A stretch of DNA of 64,000 nt from Blasia pusilla (GCA_050084515.1 CM114271.1:57784001-57848000); one strand, 5' to 3'; numbered from the stretch's first letter, positions 14,755 to 27,239 are shown. Notes: generated from the sequence alone by a model not told the origin. Numbers and translations are program-made.

Positions 14755-14928
14755 TTCGAGGTTGAGACTATTCTGCGTTCCAGGCGTGGGGCCACCAAGT
14801 ACGAGTACTTGGTCAAGTGGAAAGGCTATCATGTGAAAGAGGCGACTTGGATTGCGGAGGCGGATCTAGAACATGCGCAAGAAGCATTGCGTGACTTCAG
14901 ATGGATGCAAGAAAGGCACGTGCGTTAG
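14755..14928 (+). pseudogene. Chromodomain at integrase C-terminus
   Basis: The reading frame beginning near 14755 gives VETILRSRR, then YLVKWKGYHVKEATWI and EADLEHAQEAL, ending at TAG 14926-14928. The YLVKWKGY...TW signature is the chromodomain that targets chromoviruses to methylated histone H3 heterochromatin in known families. It is out of frame with the upstream integrase. Confidence 0.88.
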
Positions 14929-15603
14929 TACATGGTGAAGCAATGGACATAACTTGTGACCGGAAAGCTTGGGCCGATAACCCGTTGTAACTAGAAAGGT
15001 TTAGTTGTTGCAATAAAGAAGACATGGATTTGGAGATTCGATGCTTGTATTGTAATTTTGAGTTTGGTTTGTGCAAGGCAATGAGTAGTTCTTCATATGC
15101 TTAGGATGTAAGTCAAGGAGACCAAACAATGAGTATTTGAGGTGAGAGCTTGTATTCGAGATAAGGCATCTAGATCAGGACCAAGTGTTGAAGTACTAGC
15201 ATTTGGGCTCGCCCTAACGTCGGCGGGAAGATGAGTCTGTCTTGGGGTTTGTGGTGATCTCATTCATGTTTCATGACTGAACTTAGTGACGCGCCTAGGT
15301 GGAATACAGGTGACTCAAAAGTAGACTAGGTAGACAGGCGGTTGTTTACAAATAGTGAGTGAAGTGTTAGGTTGCTGGGACTTAGTGAGCTTATTTTGAT
15401 AGTTAGATTAGTTTGGCGAGAACTAGTCTAGGCTCATCGAAAGCGAAGCTAATAAGTCTAAGTCTTTGCAAGCGACAAACCTAAGACTTAAGCCAAAAAG
15501 AGGAATTGCGGGTTAGCTACCAGAACGCGATTCTGTGTTAAGGGGTCGGCTTCCCAGAACTTAACATCAATAAGGTTTGCGTTGATGAGGACATCAACCT
15601 TCT

Positions 15604-15616
15604 AAGGAGGGGTGAG
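15604..15616 (+). other. Polypurine tract
   Basis: AAGGAGGGGTGAG directly abuts the TG of the right LTR, as expected for plus-strand priming. It contains one T. Confidence 0.75.
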
Positions 15617-16639
15617 TGTCGCGACCCTCATAACCAAACAACACCAAATACGCGCCAAGCGAAACATCAGAACTCAAAGGAACTCACGCCGCGAGGTTTG
15701 CGCTTTGGAGAGGCGTTTGGTAGAGTCTCTTGGAAAAGTCTAAGAGACGAAACGCGGAACAGAGTTGTGCGTTTCATGCGTTAGTGGTCGCGACCAGGAA
15801 ACCTAGACCAAACGCGAGCCGAGACTTGAGATGAGTTGAGTCTTGGAGGTTGGTTGCCAAAGAGGTGAGAACCAGTTTGGAACATGACTAGCGTTTGGGA
15901 GAATCTTTCTGTGTTTAGGACCATAACGTTGAGCTCCGAGATGCGTTCGGGACAAGTAAGGGCGCGTTGAAAAGCTGATCTCAAGACGCTTCCAACGCAC
16001 CAAAGATCTCAGCAAACGCATAAGTACAGGCTGAGATATTGGCCGAAAACGATTCAGAGAGCAATCGGGTTGAGGGCCAGTGGAGGGGCCAGGTGTCTTT
16101 CCTAAATGTAGGGGCCCCGGAGATCCCCAGAAGTACTAGTAAGGGGAGTACCTTCTCCGAGATGTCTCGGGAAACGAAACCCCACTTTGGGCGCCAAACG
16201 GCGTTTCAGGCAAGGCAGGATGAAACGGGAGTTTGGCGCGAAACCCAAACCCAAACCTGATCCAAGGAGTGGACTTCAGACGCCACACTTGGATTCCAAC
16301 CCGAGATTCACGTGCGAGTCTTGGTGAGGAACTCATTGGATGTTCATCGGACAGTTGGAACCGCTAGGCGCGAAACGCCGTTCAGTTCCCCTGAACCGAC
16401 CAGAAAAGTCATCCCAAGTCTTTCGAGACTTGCCCGTGTTGGAAACCGTGAAACTAGGAAGGTTGAGCTTGAAGAGAGAGTCCGAGACGAGAACTCGGAA
16501 AGTAATCCCGTTGATTGATCCAAGACCCGACTAACCGAAGTGCGTGTTTGGATGCAGATCAGCGTTGAGAGCGTGACCTACTGAACGCACGCTTCCGCAA
16601 CAAACAAGATTAACGTTCAAGAAGAGTAGGCGCACGACA
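15617..16639 (+). repeat. Right (3') LTR of chromovirus
   Basis: 1023 bp, matches 9289-10303 with scattered indels and substitutions. Ends ACGACA followed by GCTAT, the target duplication. Confidence 0.95.
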
Positions 16640-17846
16640 GCTATAGAGATGGTCGATGTTATTTCTAGGCGATGGGTACTTATCTACAACAAGTTACATG
16701 CAATAGGCTGCATTCTTGCCCCTTATAATCTTCTTGATAGTGTTCAAGACGCCACTTCAAATGATGAGTGCATGAGAGATTTCAAACAATATCTGAAACT
16801 TTATGCATTGGGGGTGCATGGCCTCAATGTCATCGAGGCTAATTCTTATATGGCAATTTGCTTGCAAGAGTTGGGCAACAACCGTGTCAGGAAATATTTG
16901 TGGATGAATTTGGTAGGGAAGTTGTTGATTCACTTAGTCCTTGTGATTGGTGGAGCATGCACGGTCAAGGTGCACCAACATTACGCTCTGTGGCTAAGTC
17001 CATATTAGCACAAGTGGTTTCATCTTCTTCAACGGAGAGAAATTGGGGTAGTTATGGTTTCATCCACAAGAAACATAGGAATAAATTGACCAACAAGCGT
17101 GTCAAGGATTTGGTTTACATCTACACAAACACAAGGTTTGGCGACAAGGATGTTTCTCGGAAATTAAGATAAGCCCTCTTTTACGAGCAATACTTTTTAG
17201 AAAGGGATGGACAAGAACAAGCTAGAAGGGTAGTAGAAGATGGCAGTGAATCTAGCTTGCATGTAAGAAACCGTCATTGTAATCATGAAGATAACCTTGA
17301 CTTGCAAGATGAGGACCTAGAGGAGATGGATGTGATATGTGGAATTCATGGCATCGAAGGGAGAGAGGATACTCATATCGGCAACATTAATATTTTTGAT
17401 TTCGAGGGCTTGGAAGAGATGAAGATGATGTTGAAATGGAACATTGGATTCGAGAGCACGTAGAAGAGCAACAACAGAGGACTTCAAGTGAAGCCAATCT
17501 GCCTAGCACTTCTCCTAACACAACCTACGATCCTTATATTGTTGCACCAATAGGAGTTCAAAATTATTCCACCGAGTCTAGTGAACATGTACGGGATACT
17601 CCTCCACAATCTTTGAGCGCTGAAACGGTGGACTTAGTTGATGAGCCTAATGATAATGATGTTCTCATACCTATGGTTCCAAACTCTCAACCCATAAATC
17701 ATGGCATGGATAGTTCATATATTTTCTCCGATGATGAAACAACTGCAATAGGAACTCGTTGCCGATCCACCCGACTTCAAACTATTGAGCCGCCAAATTA
17801 CCGATTATACCTTAATCCACCAGACCTCACCATAGAGCTAGAATAG
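16640..17846 (+). pseudogene. hAT-family transposase, C-terminal part (continuation after LTR insertion)
   Basis: After the target duplication the transposase resumes with MVDVISRRWVLIYNKLHAIG and LAPYNLLDSVQD near 16650-16750. A frameshift near 16890 leads into the hAT dimerisation domain: DWWSMHGQGAPTLRSVAKSI, SSSSTERNWGSY and NKLTNKRVKDLVYIYTN at 16945-17135. This is the RNRL...LVYVHYN pattern of plant hAT transposases. An acidic low-complexity tail extends to a stop at 17844-17846. Together with 7935-9283 it makes one split, frameshifted gene. Confidence 0.85.
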
Positions 17847-18004
17847 AAGAGTAATTCCAAAAATTGGTGAGACGGATTAGCAAATAGTTGTAGCAAACTT
17901 GTTTTGTTTTGACTATTATAAGAATGTCATTTTTATGACATTCCTTTTTATATACTTCTCGCTAATAAAGCATGTATTTTTACATTAAAGGTGAATTTGG
18001 TAAG
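17847..18004. other. Short AT-rich spacer
   Basis: Contains the short inverted repeat AATGTCATTTTTATGACATT near 17930. It lies between the transposase stop and the satellite block. Confidence 0.4.
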
Positions 18005-18605
18005 TGTGATTTTTTAGCTCGTGGTCACAACTCCACTTTGCTCAAAACTTTGCAAGAGTGCTACAAACGCAACTTGGGAAAGTTGGACATGATGAAAAAT
18101 GAAAAAACCTTCTTTCCATTGAAGGTTTAGTGGTTCGGGGCCAAAAGGTACTTACATATTTTTATGGTTCTCTCACAACTCCATTTTCCTTGAAACTTGG
18201 CAAGAGTGGAACACGCACCTTGGAAACCATGTAGAAAACTTTCAGCTCAAGATGGGAAAGTTAGACAAGGTGAAAAATGAAAAAACCTTATTTTGATAGA
18301 AGGTCTCATGGTTCGAGTCCAAATAGGAGTTAGAAAGTTTTGAGCTTTTGCTCACAACTTCATTTTGCCTAAAACTTGGCAAGAGTGCTAGGGTCACCTT
18401 GGGAACCATGTTGGCCAAATTTCAGCTCAAGATGAGATAGTTGGACAAGATGAAAAATGGAAAAATCTTATTTTGATAGAAGGTCTAATAATTCAGGTCC
18501 AAAAAGGAGTTAGTAATTTTTGAGCTTTTGCTCACAATTTCATTTTGCCTAAAACTTGGCAAGAGTGCTAGGGTCACCTTGGGGACCATATTGGCCAAAT
18601 TTCAG
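18005..18605. repeat. ~180-bp tandem repeat, second block, about 3.4 copies
   Basis: The same unit as at 3721-4770 in the same orientation: CAACTTCATTTTGCCTAAAA, GGGTCACCTTGGG and AACCTTATTTTGATAGAAGG recur at ~180-bp spacing (18341, 18521). The first copies are more diverged and one is shortened to ~150 bp. The array stops abruptly at CAGCTCAAGA near 18610. Confidence 0.88.
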
Positions 18606-20340
18606 CTCAAGAAATTGTATGCTATTGCCTCTTTTATAGAGGTAGTGACTCCTAGTATGGACAGTCCAATGAAATCATCATCCCATGTAGTTTCAAATGG
18701 CACGACGTAGGTGGCAACAACTTAGATGCAAGATTTTCCTGCATGATTGGCAATTGAGCGTGTGTTGGCTATCCATGGATAATACCAAGGGAGTTTTTTT
18801 TTAGTTTGGCCGTCCACAATTGGTTGAGTGCATCAACAAGTGCACTTTTTATTTGATTCTATAGCACAACACTTGGTGTTGGGCCGGGTATCTATTCTAC
18901 GTTTGGGATTGCCTTGGTACAACAGTGTGAGTTGGAGGGGTGTATGTTTGTTTTTAATCCACACGGGCCTTGGTGGTTCCACTCCACCGTAGTTTATGAC
19001 ACAAAAGCCGTTGATGTTGAGGTTGTAGCCAAAGCATCCTATCGATAATTTAATTGGTGCCCTTTAATGTATGGGAGTATTTGGTAGATTGTGTTTGAGC
19101 TCACCTTGTCTTGGTCACGGGTATAGTATGAAATTCTTTCAATCCAATCATTTGATTTCCTCGCAAAAGAAATACTAGATTGCTTCACCAAGGCAAAAAT
19201 CACGCAAAAAAATTGATTTGAAATATCACGTATCTCATATTTCCAAGGGGGAAACCCAAGCACTTTTCAACATATGGGGATTATCTTAGTATTGCTTCTA
19301 TAGCCCAGAAATAACTAAGTTTAAATGTTTGAATTCCTCCTAAGTTGTATTATTATTGGAGAGTGCCTTCTTGATTTGCAAACATCTATATGCTTGACAC
19401 GTGGCAACTAGGCAACAAGGAATTTCTTTTCAAATTTGTGTGCAAAATCATTGATCCCTTCACGTACTCTCGTGCATGGCGCCGATTGTACACTAGTTAG
19501 CTTATAAATAAGTTGATGCCTTTTTTGCTATTGCTACCAAAATATAGGAGTGGGATATATATATGAACTCTAGACTAAGTGAGGTTTAGACTAAATTTGA
19601 GTGAATGTTCATGGAATCCATAAGCACTCAATATTTTGGTTTTTCATATTTATAACATAGAGATTCAAAGGTAATCACCTCTTTGCATGATATCAACTAT
19701 TCACCAAACATCATAAGATCAAGACTTAGCAAAGTATTGGTCCCGAATTCTTTTTTAAATATGGAACATTTGGGTTTTTGAGTGGCACATAGGCAAGAAA
19801 GTATGTGTCACATCCATGATGGGGAATCCACTTCAAAATTTAAGAGATTTTTTAAAAACTTTACGGAGTATTTGGTTCATACAAAACCATGCATAAGATG
19901 TAGAAAAAAGTAGCCAAGAAAACAAGGACGTAGTAAAGTGTGCCCACCAAACTCCGAGTCCGACCCAAACTACAAGAGATGGGAGGAAATTAGAGCATCT
20001 TGACTACGACAGGTTCACCCCTTTCTCCCTAGGCCTAAGACTACGTCCCGTGTTGGGTACCTAAGACGTAATTGGGAGTTACGTCTTGGACATAGACTTT
20101 CACTATTTTGGTGCAAAGGGCCCACGGTGAAAAAGATACAAATTTTTTGCATATCCCAAGATTGCATCCACCCAAGATTGTAACCATGTGGATGCTAATC
20201 CACTTTTAGGTCCATGTCTAAGAAATATGGGCACGGTTCCCTATATTACCCGACTTCCATTGGTAATTTACATCCTCAACTAATGTTGGAGATGTAAACT
20301 AGTCAACACATCCACCCCCATTTTTAGGGGCCTCCAGACT
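18606..20340. other. Intergenic, no gene recognised
   Basis: Mixed-composition DNA with only short frames (for example 19039-19263 minus). I see no domain, RNA gene or clear repeat. ATATATATA occurs near 19560. Confidence 0.4.
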
Positions 20341-21480
20341 AGTTAAAATCTAGCTCCAATTGCCCAACAACTACGCTGAATTGAAGCTTTTCAAGCGGAG
20401 GCCGCTCGGTGAATCCATTTTCACCCGGTCTAAAGTCTATGGTGGAATAACCCCTATTATTATCGGAGCAAGGGCACCACTACTTAGTCCTTATCTTGAC
20501 TTCACCTGAAGCATAATTAGATGGAGCAGTAAAAGCTCATAGTGCAAGCGATCAATCGTTCGTGCGCCGCTCACGTTGATGCCCACCAGAACCTCAAGGA
20601 CGGCCCCTGACACCCCCCTTCGAGTGACCCGACCTACATGCCTCCACCGTCCAACACGCTTTCTAGTGGAGTCTTCAGAAATTGGGGCAAAAGCGATGGC
20701 GAAAGTCTTGGCTCCTAGGCAATCGCTCATATGCTCTCATGGGCAAGAAAACGGTCCCCCCAAAGTCGGAACATGCAAAGCTGCGGGTTTCCATTCAGCC
20801 GTTCTTTCCACGGCCGACCGCCCAATCCTGTCTCCCCCGAAACAGACCGAGGTTATCGAACTGTCATGCTTTCCACGATCAAATACAGGCAGCTTGGCCC
20901 AGCACGACTGCGGCCTGCCTCGTCACGGGGAAATCGAATTGGGGGCTGACTATTCTTTCCCATGGGGCCGATAAGTAGGAATACCTGCCCGTATACGCCT
21001 CCCTAAACTCTTCTTCCAAACTATTCGAAACTGAAGGAATGGGGTACAAAATGAGTTCGCATATAGATCTCCAGCAGCATCATCCTCTCAAGCACTGGTA
21101 GTTTAATCGCCATCTCTTATAGAAGGGAGGCTTCCGTGGTGGAAAGAGCTCACACGACCGAGATAGTAGTTCAGATCCCTCCTTTTCATGAAGAAAAGAT
21201 CTCGCTAGTTTAGGGGACGTCACCCCTTCGAGAGCTGGTGGACTAGCCCTCTGGCCATAGACCATGTGCTACGGTCGGGCGTAGCACTAGTGAGTGATAA
21301 AAATGCTTGGAGGGGCGGACGTGAGGAAGGTCAGTCCACTATCAGGAGGGGAGTAGGTAAGGCAGTGGAAAAGTATCTTATCCTGAGGAGGGAAGGAGAG
21401 GGAGGAGCATATCCATTTTGTGTGGGATAGAGTGAAAAGAAAAAAACATGACATTAGCATCATCAGTGACGGTATGGCCG
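20341..21480. other. Compositionally distinct block, possibly organelle-derived
   Basis: The GC content rises and the text differs from both sides: many G/C homopolymers (CCCCCC, GGGGG) and no transposon or gene motif. A perfect 8-bp stem hairpin GTGCTACG-GTCGGG-CGTAGCAC lies at 21266-21287. The style resembles plant mitochondrial intergenic or group II intron DNA, which would make this a nuclear mitochondrial insertion. I cannot name the source gene, so this is inference from composition. Confidence 0.3.
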
Positions 21481-22648
21481 TTAAACTGTCAGCTGAGGAT
21501 TCCTTTCCCGCTTACACCGCTTAAACAGGCTTATCAACCACAGTGTCGTACATTCGACCTGACTTTAAAAACATAGCCCCCTCTGCTCACCTGGGTGAGT
21601 GGGCCTATGTCTACTCACTTTAGTGGAAAAACAAGAAACTATAAATACAGGAGAATCCCCATTAAAAATTGAATGAGCTAGAAGAATTCGACAAATATCA
21701 GCCCTAACCACATGCTGCCATGTATGCATGGAGAAGGGCCCTCTAATTTCAAAAATAATCTGCTGCAAACAAATATATATGCTCGCTGACCTGGCTGCAA
21801 GTAATATTCACTAGACAGCAGGGGAAAATGCAGTATCAGCACTGGCAGGTACACTTACCACAGACGACCTTGTCGGTTCAAATACAGTATCATAAACTGT
21901 ATTATATGAATTGTCCATGACGCTGGGGGTGTGTCCTGACAACCAAACCTTCGCTTTCTTTCATGTATTTCAGTAGAGATTCCAATATCTCCAGTCCCAT
22001 GCAGGCCTCTTTGCTCATCCAGAACTGTCGGCGCCCTTAAGTCCTAACCAGGTTCACGATGAAGGGATTTATCCAGTACATGCATTCGTTGGTTAATTTC
22101 ACGGTAACATTTATCCAAGCAGGCATTGAGGTGTTTGTCCTAATCCCAAAGTCTTGATAAAACCTGTGCAAACCAGATGACAATTCAACAAATAAACCTG
22201 CCCAAGGTTGGTAAATCTGATGTTCTAGATAGTCGTTTTTTGAGCAGTGTTAGTAGAGTCAGGGACTTGACCCAGTAGGCAACAGCTCTGTCCTGCATGT
22301 GGATAACACTAAAGGGATGTAGTCCTTTCCGTTTCCGTGAAGACTGGGGCTCAGGCCTCTTGAAACTCACTTTGTACACTGAGACCGTCCATCCAAAAAT
22401 TCATGTCCAGGTGCGAAACAATCAAAACGAGTGAAAGATTCGACGAAATTTTTTCTAGAATGAACTTTATACTGTACCTGAGGAAATCTGTCAACTGGCT
22501 AACACGATAGAGGGCAACAACATTTTCGAGATTGATGGGTGGAAATATGTTGAAGCATCATTATGAACTTCAGGTCTTGACAACCAAACTCATCATGGCT
22601 ACTTAAAGGTTGATATAAGGACTCTTTTGGTAACACGAGTACAACAGT
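21481..22648. other. Intergenic / 3' flank of SDF2 gene
   Basis: A 67-codon minus frame at 21565-21768 has a protein-like composition but no motif I recognise. The part next to 22649 should include the SDF2 3' untranslated region; I did not find an unambiguous poly(A) signal. Confidence 0.35.
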
Positions 22649-25281
22649 CTACATTGAATCCCTCTCCTGCTTAGTAGGGAAGTAGATGCCTTCAGCAGCT
22701 GTCCACAAGTTGTCAGAATTCTTCTTTAAGACACCACAGACCTGCATGACGTTCAGATATTATTAAATTAGGAAAAGCTGCAGGGGTTGGCCATTTCCCA
22801 TCACCCTCCAAAACCATGGTCAAAACTTAGATCCGAGGCAGTGTTCTCTTGTCAGACAGCCATAGAGAACTCAGAACCCTTCTGCTCATGGTTTTGGAGG
22901 TGGGTCACTCACAAAGAGGCACACACCTTATGAATCAAATCCGAGACAAATTCTTACCTCTTGCTGACCCGCAACTATTCTGCTGTACTTTTTGTCGTGA
23001 CTGTGGAGGTAACCCTTTGTGTCGATATGAAGTAGGCGTATTTTCTGGTCTCTAAGCCACACCTTCCCTTTACCTTCTATAATCAGCCTGAAGTTAGCCA
23101 GGAGATCTGTTAGGATCTACAACATCCATCCCAGGACTCATCTTAAAGATAATCAACATCACAGGCAATAATGTCCACTCCATTTCCATAAGGCTAGAAA
23201 GAAAGTTGACACTCACCTCCAATGATCTCCAGTATCAGACTGTTCCTCTCCTCCAAAAGCACTCACCTGAATACAAGAAAATTGGAACTCACTTTACCAC
23301 TATGGATACTGAACTCATCACAATCTACTCCTATCAAGATTTGCAAATTTATGAATGCTTCATGAAAGACACAGGCCCATTCTCAGCAGCAAAATTGTCC
23401 CAGTATCTGCAATTAACTCTTGAAAAACCAGGGCTCCAGTTTCCGCAAAATCAGGATAAAAAGTGAATATTGCCTCAAATTTCTGAGGAAACCGCATGCT
23501 GAAGCAACCACCTTGGCATGCTACAATAACACTACGAATTTGTAACTCCACATTCACAAAAAGACTGCGTGACACATACCTCATAGTTCCCAGAAATTGG
23601 TGAAGCATGTAGGTGACTGTGAAGCCATTTACGAGTTCGTGCATGGAACAACCGAATGGTTGCCCCATTAGGAATTACATCCCCTTGTTGGAACTCTACA
23701 TCGGGAACTGGTTTCACAACCTGCCAAAGCAAATCATCCCAACATCAAAAAAATTCTCCCATGACTTGATGTGCCCATTTTGAGAACCTAGGGTTGACAA
23801 AGAAATAGCAAGTTTGTCACACTAGACAAGCTTGAGGAATACCTGGCCCAAGCTCAGATCACAGGCTAAGCACAACCAAAAAGCCCCTACAGTTTGCCAT
23901 GAGAGGCAAACTTATCTAGTATCATTCAAGAACTTTCCACTTCAGAAGGAAAGAACAAGACACACGGTTTCTTGTGCACAGGTTGCGAAAGAGTCACAGC
24001 ACTCACCCAGTAGCTATTGCCATCCTCCCCAGTTGGAAAACCTGTCACTGATTGTTGACCGCTTCCAGTTCCGTAAGGCACCTCATGTGAATGTAGTCTG
24101 TACTTTGTCCGATCATGCTGGAGCTTGATGACACTGCCGTAAGTAACCTACAGCACAGGATAGCACGTTCAATTTGAGATTAAACTGGGATCTCGGAATT
24201 GCCCAACTCCTTAAGAGGAGAGCTATCAGAATGAATCAATTGAACTTTGTGGCGTATTGCCTAGGCTCCAAACGGGTTGTAAAGAAGTTGTCGTACATAC
24301 ACAACCACCACAACCTAAACCACGAGCTAAAAGTTTAACGATGAATCCACTGCTCTTGACTAACCGTCTATTCGAGTCACCCCATAAACCATTACACCTC
24401 CAACATGTACAACGACAAGACTGCGTTGACCGTTGTGATAAGCCACGAATGCAACACGTCAACCAGAAGAGTTCAAATTACACGACGAAGGCTCTGGTTT
24501 CTGCTCGCCGCCGATGGAGACTCCAAGTAACAAACTAAAAGACGGAAGCTCAAAATCGAAAAAGGAAAACTCTGCTCTCTGTTCCGCGCCGCACTAGACA
24601 ATCAGGCGAGACCGAAAGCGGAAAGGGGAAATAACCCATGCATTCGTCGGCACAAACACTTCAAAACTGAAGACACGACATTCCGCCCGAAATCTGGAAA
24701 CTTTCGGTAACTCAAAGTACCTCTCGCCCGTCACCGGTAGATGCATAAACAGCTTGCGGAGTATTATCATCAAGCGTGAAGAAACCCAGCATCACCAACA
24801 CTCCAAACACTAGGAATCCCATCCCTGCCAAAAACCCTATTCCAGAAAACGTCCAAATTGACAACTCCTTTCCGCTGTAGCGGCCGCGCAAGTGATGGTG
24901 ACGGTGATGATGATGGTGCCGGTGCCGCGACAATTTCTCACTGTCTCTGTCTAAATTATCTTCCCTCTCGTGCCGATCCCTCTCGTGGCTCGATTTCCCC
25001 GTCACTAATCTCGACCTGTGCGTGAGAGAGTGAGAAGAAGTCCCACCACCATCAGGTCCCGTAGGACCTGTACTTCGAGGTTTCTCGGAGGCCAGATCTG
25101 CGATCGATCGCAGATTTTCAAGACTCAGAACGCGCGTGGCGCATCCTCGAGCGTCAAAGACCGATCCTTGACCGCTCCACGACCTCAAAATAGTGCAGTG
25201 CAAATCACCACGGCCGCTGCTCGCACTCTCGACTACTCTCTGCTGATTCTTGCGATGCTGGTGTTGTGTGTGCAATGTCAC
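22649..25281 (-). CDS. SDF2: Stromal cell-derived factor 2 (SDF2)-like protein, six exons
   Basis: The exons are 25281-24721, 24147-24007, 23720-23580, 23266-23217, 23087-22958 and 22741-22649, all with GT-AG introns and consistent phases (0,0,0,2,0), stop TAG at 22649-22651. The core holds three MIR repeats: VTYGSVIKLQHDRTKYRLHS in exon 2, GATIRLFHARTRKWLHSHLH in exon 3 and IRLLHIDTKGYLHSHDKKY in exon 5, ending LWTAAEGIYFP. This is the plant SDF2 pattern. SDF2 acts in the ER lumen with ERdj3B and BiP in glycoprotein quality control. The long start at 25281 gives 371 aa, with a basic, His-rich region (RHHHHHRHHH) and a single hydrophobic segment near residues 143-171. The internal ATG at 24822 gives exactly 218 aa with that segment's second half as a signal peptide, the usual family length. 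I favour the shorter protein or a choice between both. Confidence 0.92.
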
Positions 25282-26384
25282 TCGGAAGCCGTCGACCTGA
25301 TCACTCGGTCGTAGATGCTAACTGCAATTACCCCTAAGTGCGCGCTTTCCGTCCTGCCACTGACGGAAGTACAAAGGAGTCCGTTATGAATCAACGGAAC
25401 GCAAACGGAATTTGGTCACGAACTATATAAAATATCCCCTTATTGTAGTCTGCTCGAGTCATGAATACATGGACGGACAATAGGCGGTGAGAACCTACAC
25501 GTGTTAGCTACTTACGGTCTGTCGAGTAACAATCTAACCCAGAACTGGCTCTTGCAGGTCAGATTCCCGAACAGGGTTTCGCAGAGACGCTCGCAGAGTT
25601 TAGTTTGGTAACAGAGTTTTGTTCAGTTACTACTACTTGGCGTAATACGTACTTCGTCGCAAGCAATTATCTACCAGTTCTACGAATATAAGAATTATGG
25701 AATAGTTGAAGTATATTAGCTTTCTAACCATCACGTAACTGTAACTTGCGATTTGGCATTTAGCTTGAGCACCTTTCGCGAGCTGGGTTCGCTTTTTATA
25801 ATGTCCATATTTATTTTCTTATTGATCAATTCAATAAATCCGTATCTCAGTCGAGTTCCCGTTCGTCTTGTCGGATTGTTTGTCGGGTTTCATATTTTCC
25901 CGGTTCATGTGGCGATGTGACCTCACTGAGAGAATTCTGAACAATGGGTGATAGCCACGTGTTCTGGTCGGAGGCTTGGAGGTCTCGTGATTGGACAACT
26001 CGTATGTATGTGTGTGTGGACGGGACTTCTACGTTCCCCACCTCTCTGCCTGTTTGCGAAGGCCGTCCTGAGAGCCCGTGATTGGAGGGCTTCAGTCGTG
26101 ACGTACTTAGGGTCGCCTGCACATATATATCTTTTAGTTTCCCCTATTAATTTTTAGTAGTTCTTACATATGACATTTATTGTAGTTCCATGCCATACAT
26201 GGTTTTATATTATCTTTCAAAATTAATTCTCATAATTTTTAAATGTATTTTAAATCGAATGATGGTAGAAAATTCTCCATATGGAAATTTCAAAGATGGT
26301 AGAAAATTCTCCATATGTCTCAAGTAACTACTTAAGTCTTCGTCATGGTAGATGAGAGGAAGGGCTAGATAATATGAACGCCTT
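25282..26384. other. Intergenic / SDF2 upstream region
   Basis: Includes the presumed SDF2 promoter side. No conserved element was identified with confidence. The stretch 25400-25850 is moderately AT-rich, and 26160-26340 contains a duplicated GATGGTAGAAAATTCTCCATATG at 26261 and 26295. Confidence 0.35.
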
Positions 26385-26615
26385 AGAGGGTTTCCAAAGA
26401 GGTGGGGTTGATATAGAACCACAAGTGGGGACCAATGGGCAATAGGCCAAGGTTCCACAATCTTTCACGATGTTTAGATGCACAACATACACCATGATGG
26501 TGCCCAAACGATCGGCAGTTTCCGTAGGTGAGACACGTGTGTTGACGAGGAGATGGAGAGACAATTCCTATGTCGGCTTAGATGGAGTCAATGTTGACTA
26601 CTTTGTTGGAGATGG
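26385..26615 (+). mobile_element. Older gag fragment of the methyltransferase retrotransposon family (left half)
   Basis: The plus strand here matches the minus strand of about 32860-33070 inside the large element: GGGGACCAATGGGCAATAGGCCAAGGTTCCACAATC here, GGGGACCGATGGGCGGCAGGCCAAGGTTCCACAGTC there, followed by matching CCTATGTCGG and TTGGAGATGG. The match stops at GATGG and resumes on the far side of the element at 36861. The large element therefore landed, in reverse orientation, in an older relative. Confidence 0.8.
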
Positions 26616-27233
26616 TGTCCTGCGCATACATTTCACTACACAACATACATCGCTGGTCACATCTACACCACACAACATCGATCTTCCCCACACACGGGTC
26701 AATCCACACATGTACAAAAATCAACTCATACATATACATGGAGATCATACAACAAAAATAAAGAGTAGTAAAAATGGCACATCCGGCCTAAAACTCCACT
26801 CCTCAATCTACATCGGCATATCGAGCCTTGTCCACCCTGTGCTATCAAGGAATCCGGACGCTAACACCCTAGTCCTATCTCACACACATACAAGAGAGGT
26901 GCTCCAACGGCCCAACATGAGAAAGATGGCTTATGAAAGTTATCTTCCTCTCTTATAAAGGGTTGGGAAGAGCCAAAAGGCTTTTCCCCTAAAAATAGCC
27001 CTCCCCTTGGTAATAGGCGCGCACAGGTTACCAGGGGCGGGTGACCTGGTCAACAAGTCACCCGGCTGTGAAAGACCTCAACATGAAAGTTGTTAGAAAC
27101 AACGTTCCTGACACAATGGACCTATCCTCAACCTCATGCGACATAGTGGGACAAAGTTACACTCAAGATAGTCTGCTGGCTCCTACGCCCTATCCACGAC
27201 AGATCTCGGCCTATCGGCTACCAAGATGTGACA
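26616..27233 (-). repeat. 3' LTR side of methyltransferase element (core 26752-27233 plus 136-bp extension)
   Basis: 26752-27233 matches 36378-36860 (ends in GATGTGACA on the plus strand). The outer 26616-26751 does not match the other LTR. Instead it resembles the internal segment 27240-27390 just inside the LTR (shared CGCTGGTCACATCTACACCA and ATGTACAAAAATCAACTC). Confidence 0.8.
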
Positions 27234-27239
27234 GTAATC

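Larger units (their letters stand above)
9289..16639 (+). mobile_element. Complete Ty3/gypsy chromovirus LTR retrotransposon, decayed coding
   Basis: A 7351-bp element with LTRs 9289-10303 and 15617-16639, both starting TGTCGCGACCC and ending ACGACA. A tRNA-Met-like primer-binding site lies just inside the left LTR, a purine tract just outside the right LTR, and a 5-bp target duplication flanks it. Coding order is Gag with one zinc knuckle, aspartic protease, reverse transcriptase, RNase H, integrase and a C-terminal chromodomain. This order with a chromodomain defines a Ty3/gypsy chromovirus. Frameshifts and stops break gag, RT, RNase H and integrase, so this copy is non-autonomous. The LTRs differ mainly by small indels. 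A solo LTR of the same family lies at 39365-40383. Confidence 0.95.

Noticed and set aside
25018-25314. Plus-strand frame ending in a hydrophobic, signal-like segment
   Set aside because: It is antisense to SDF2 exon 1, whose frame and splice junctions fit the family; the plus frame has no domain.
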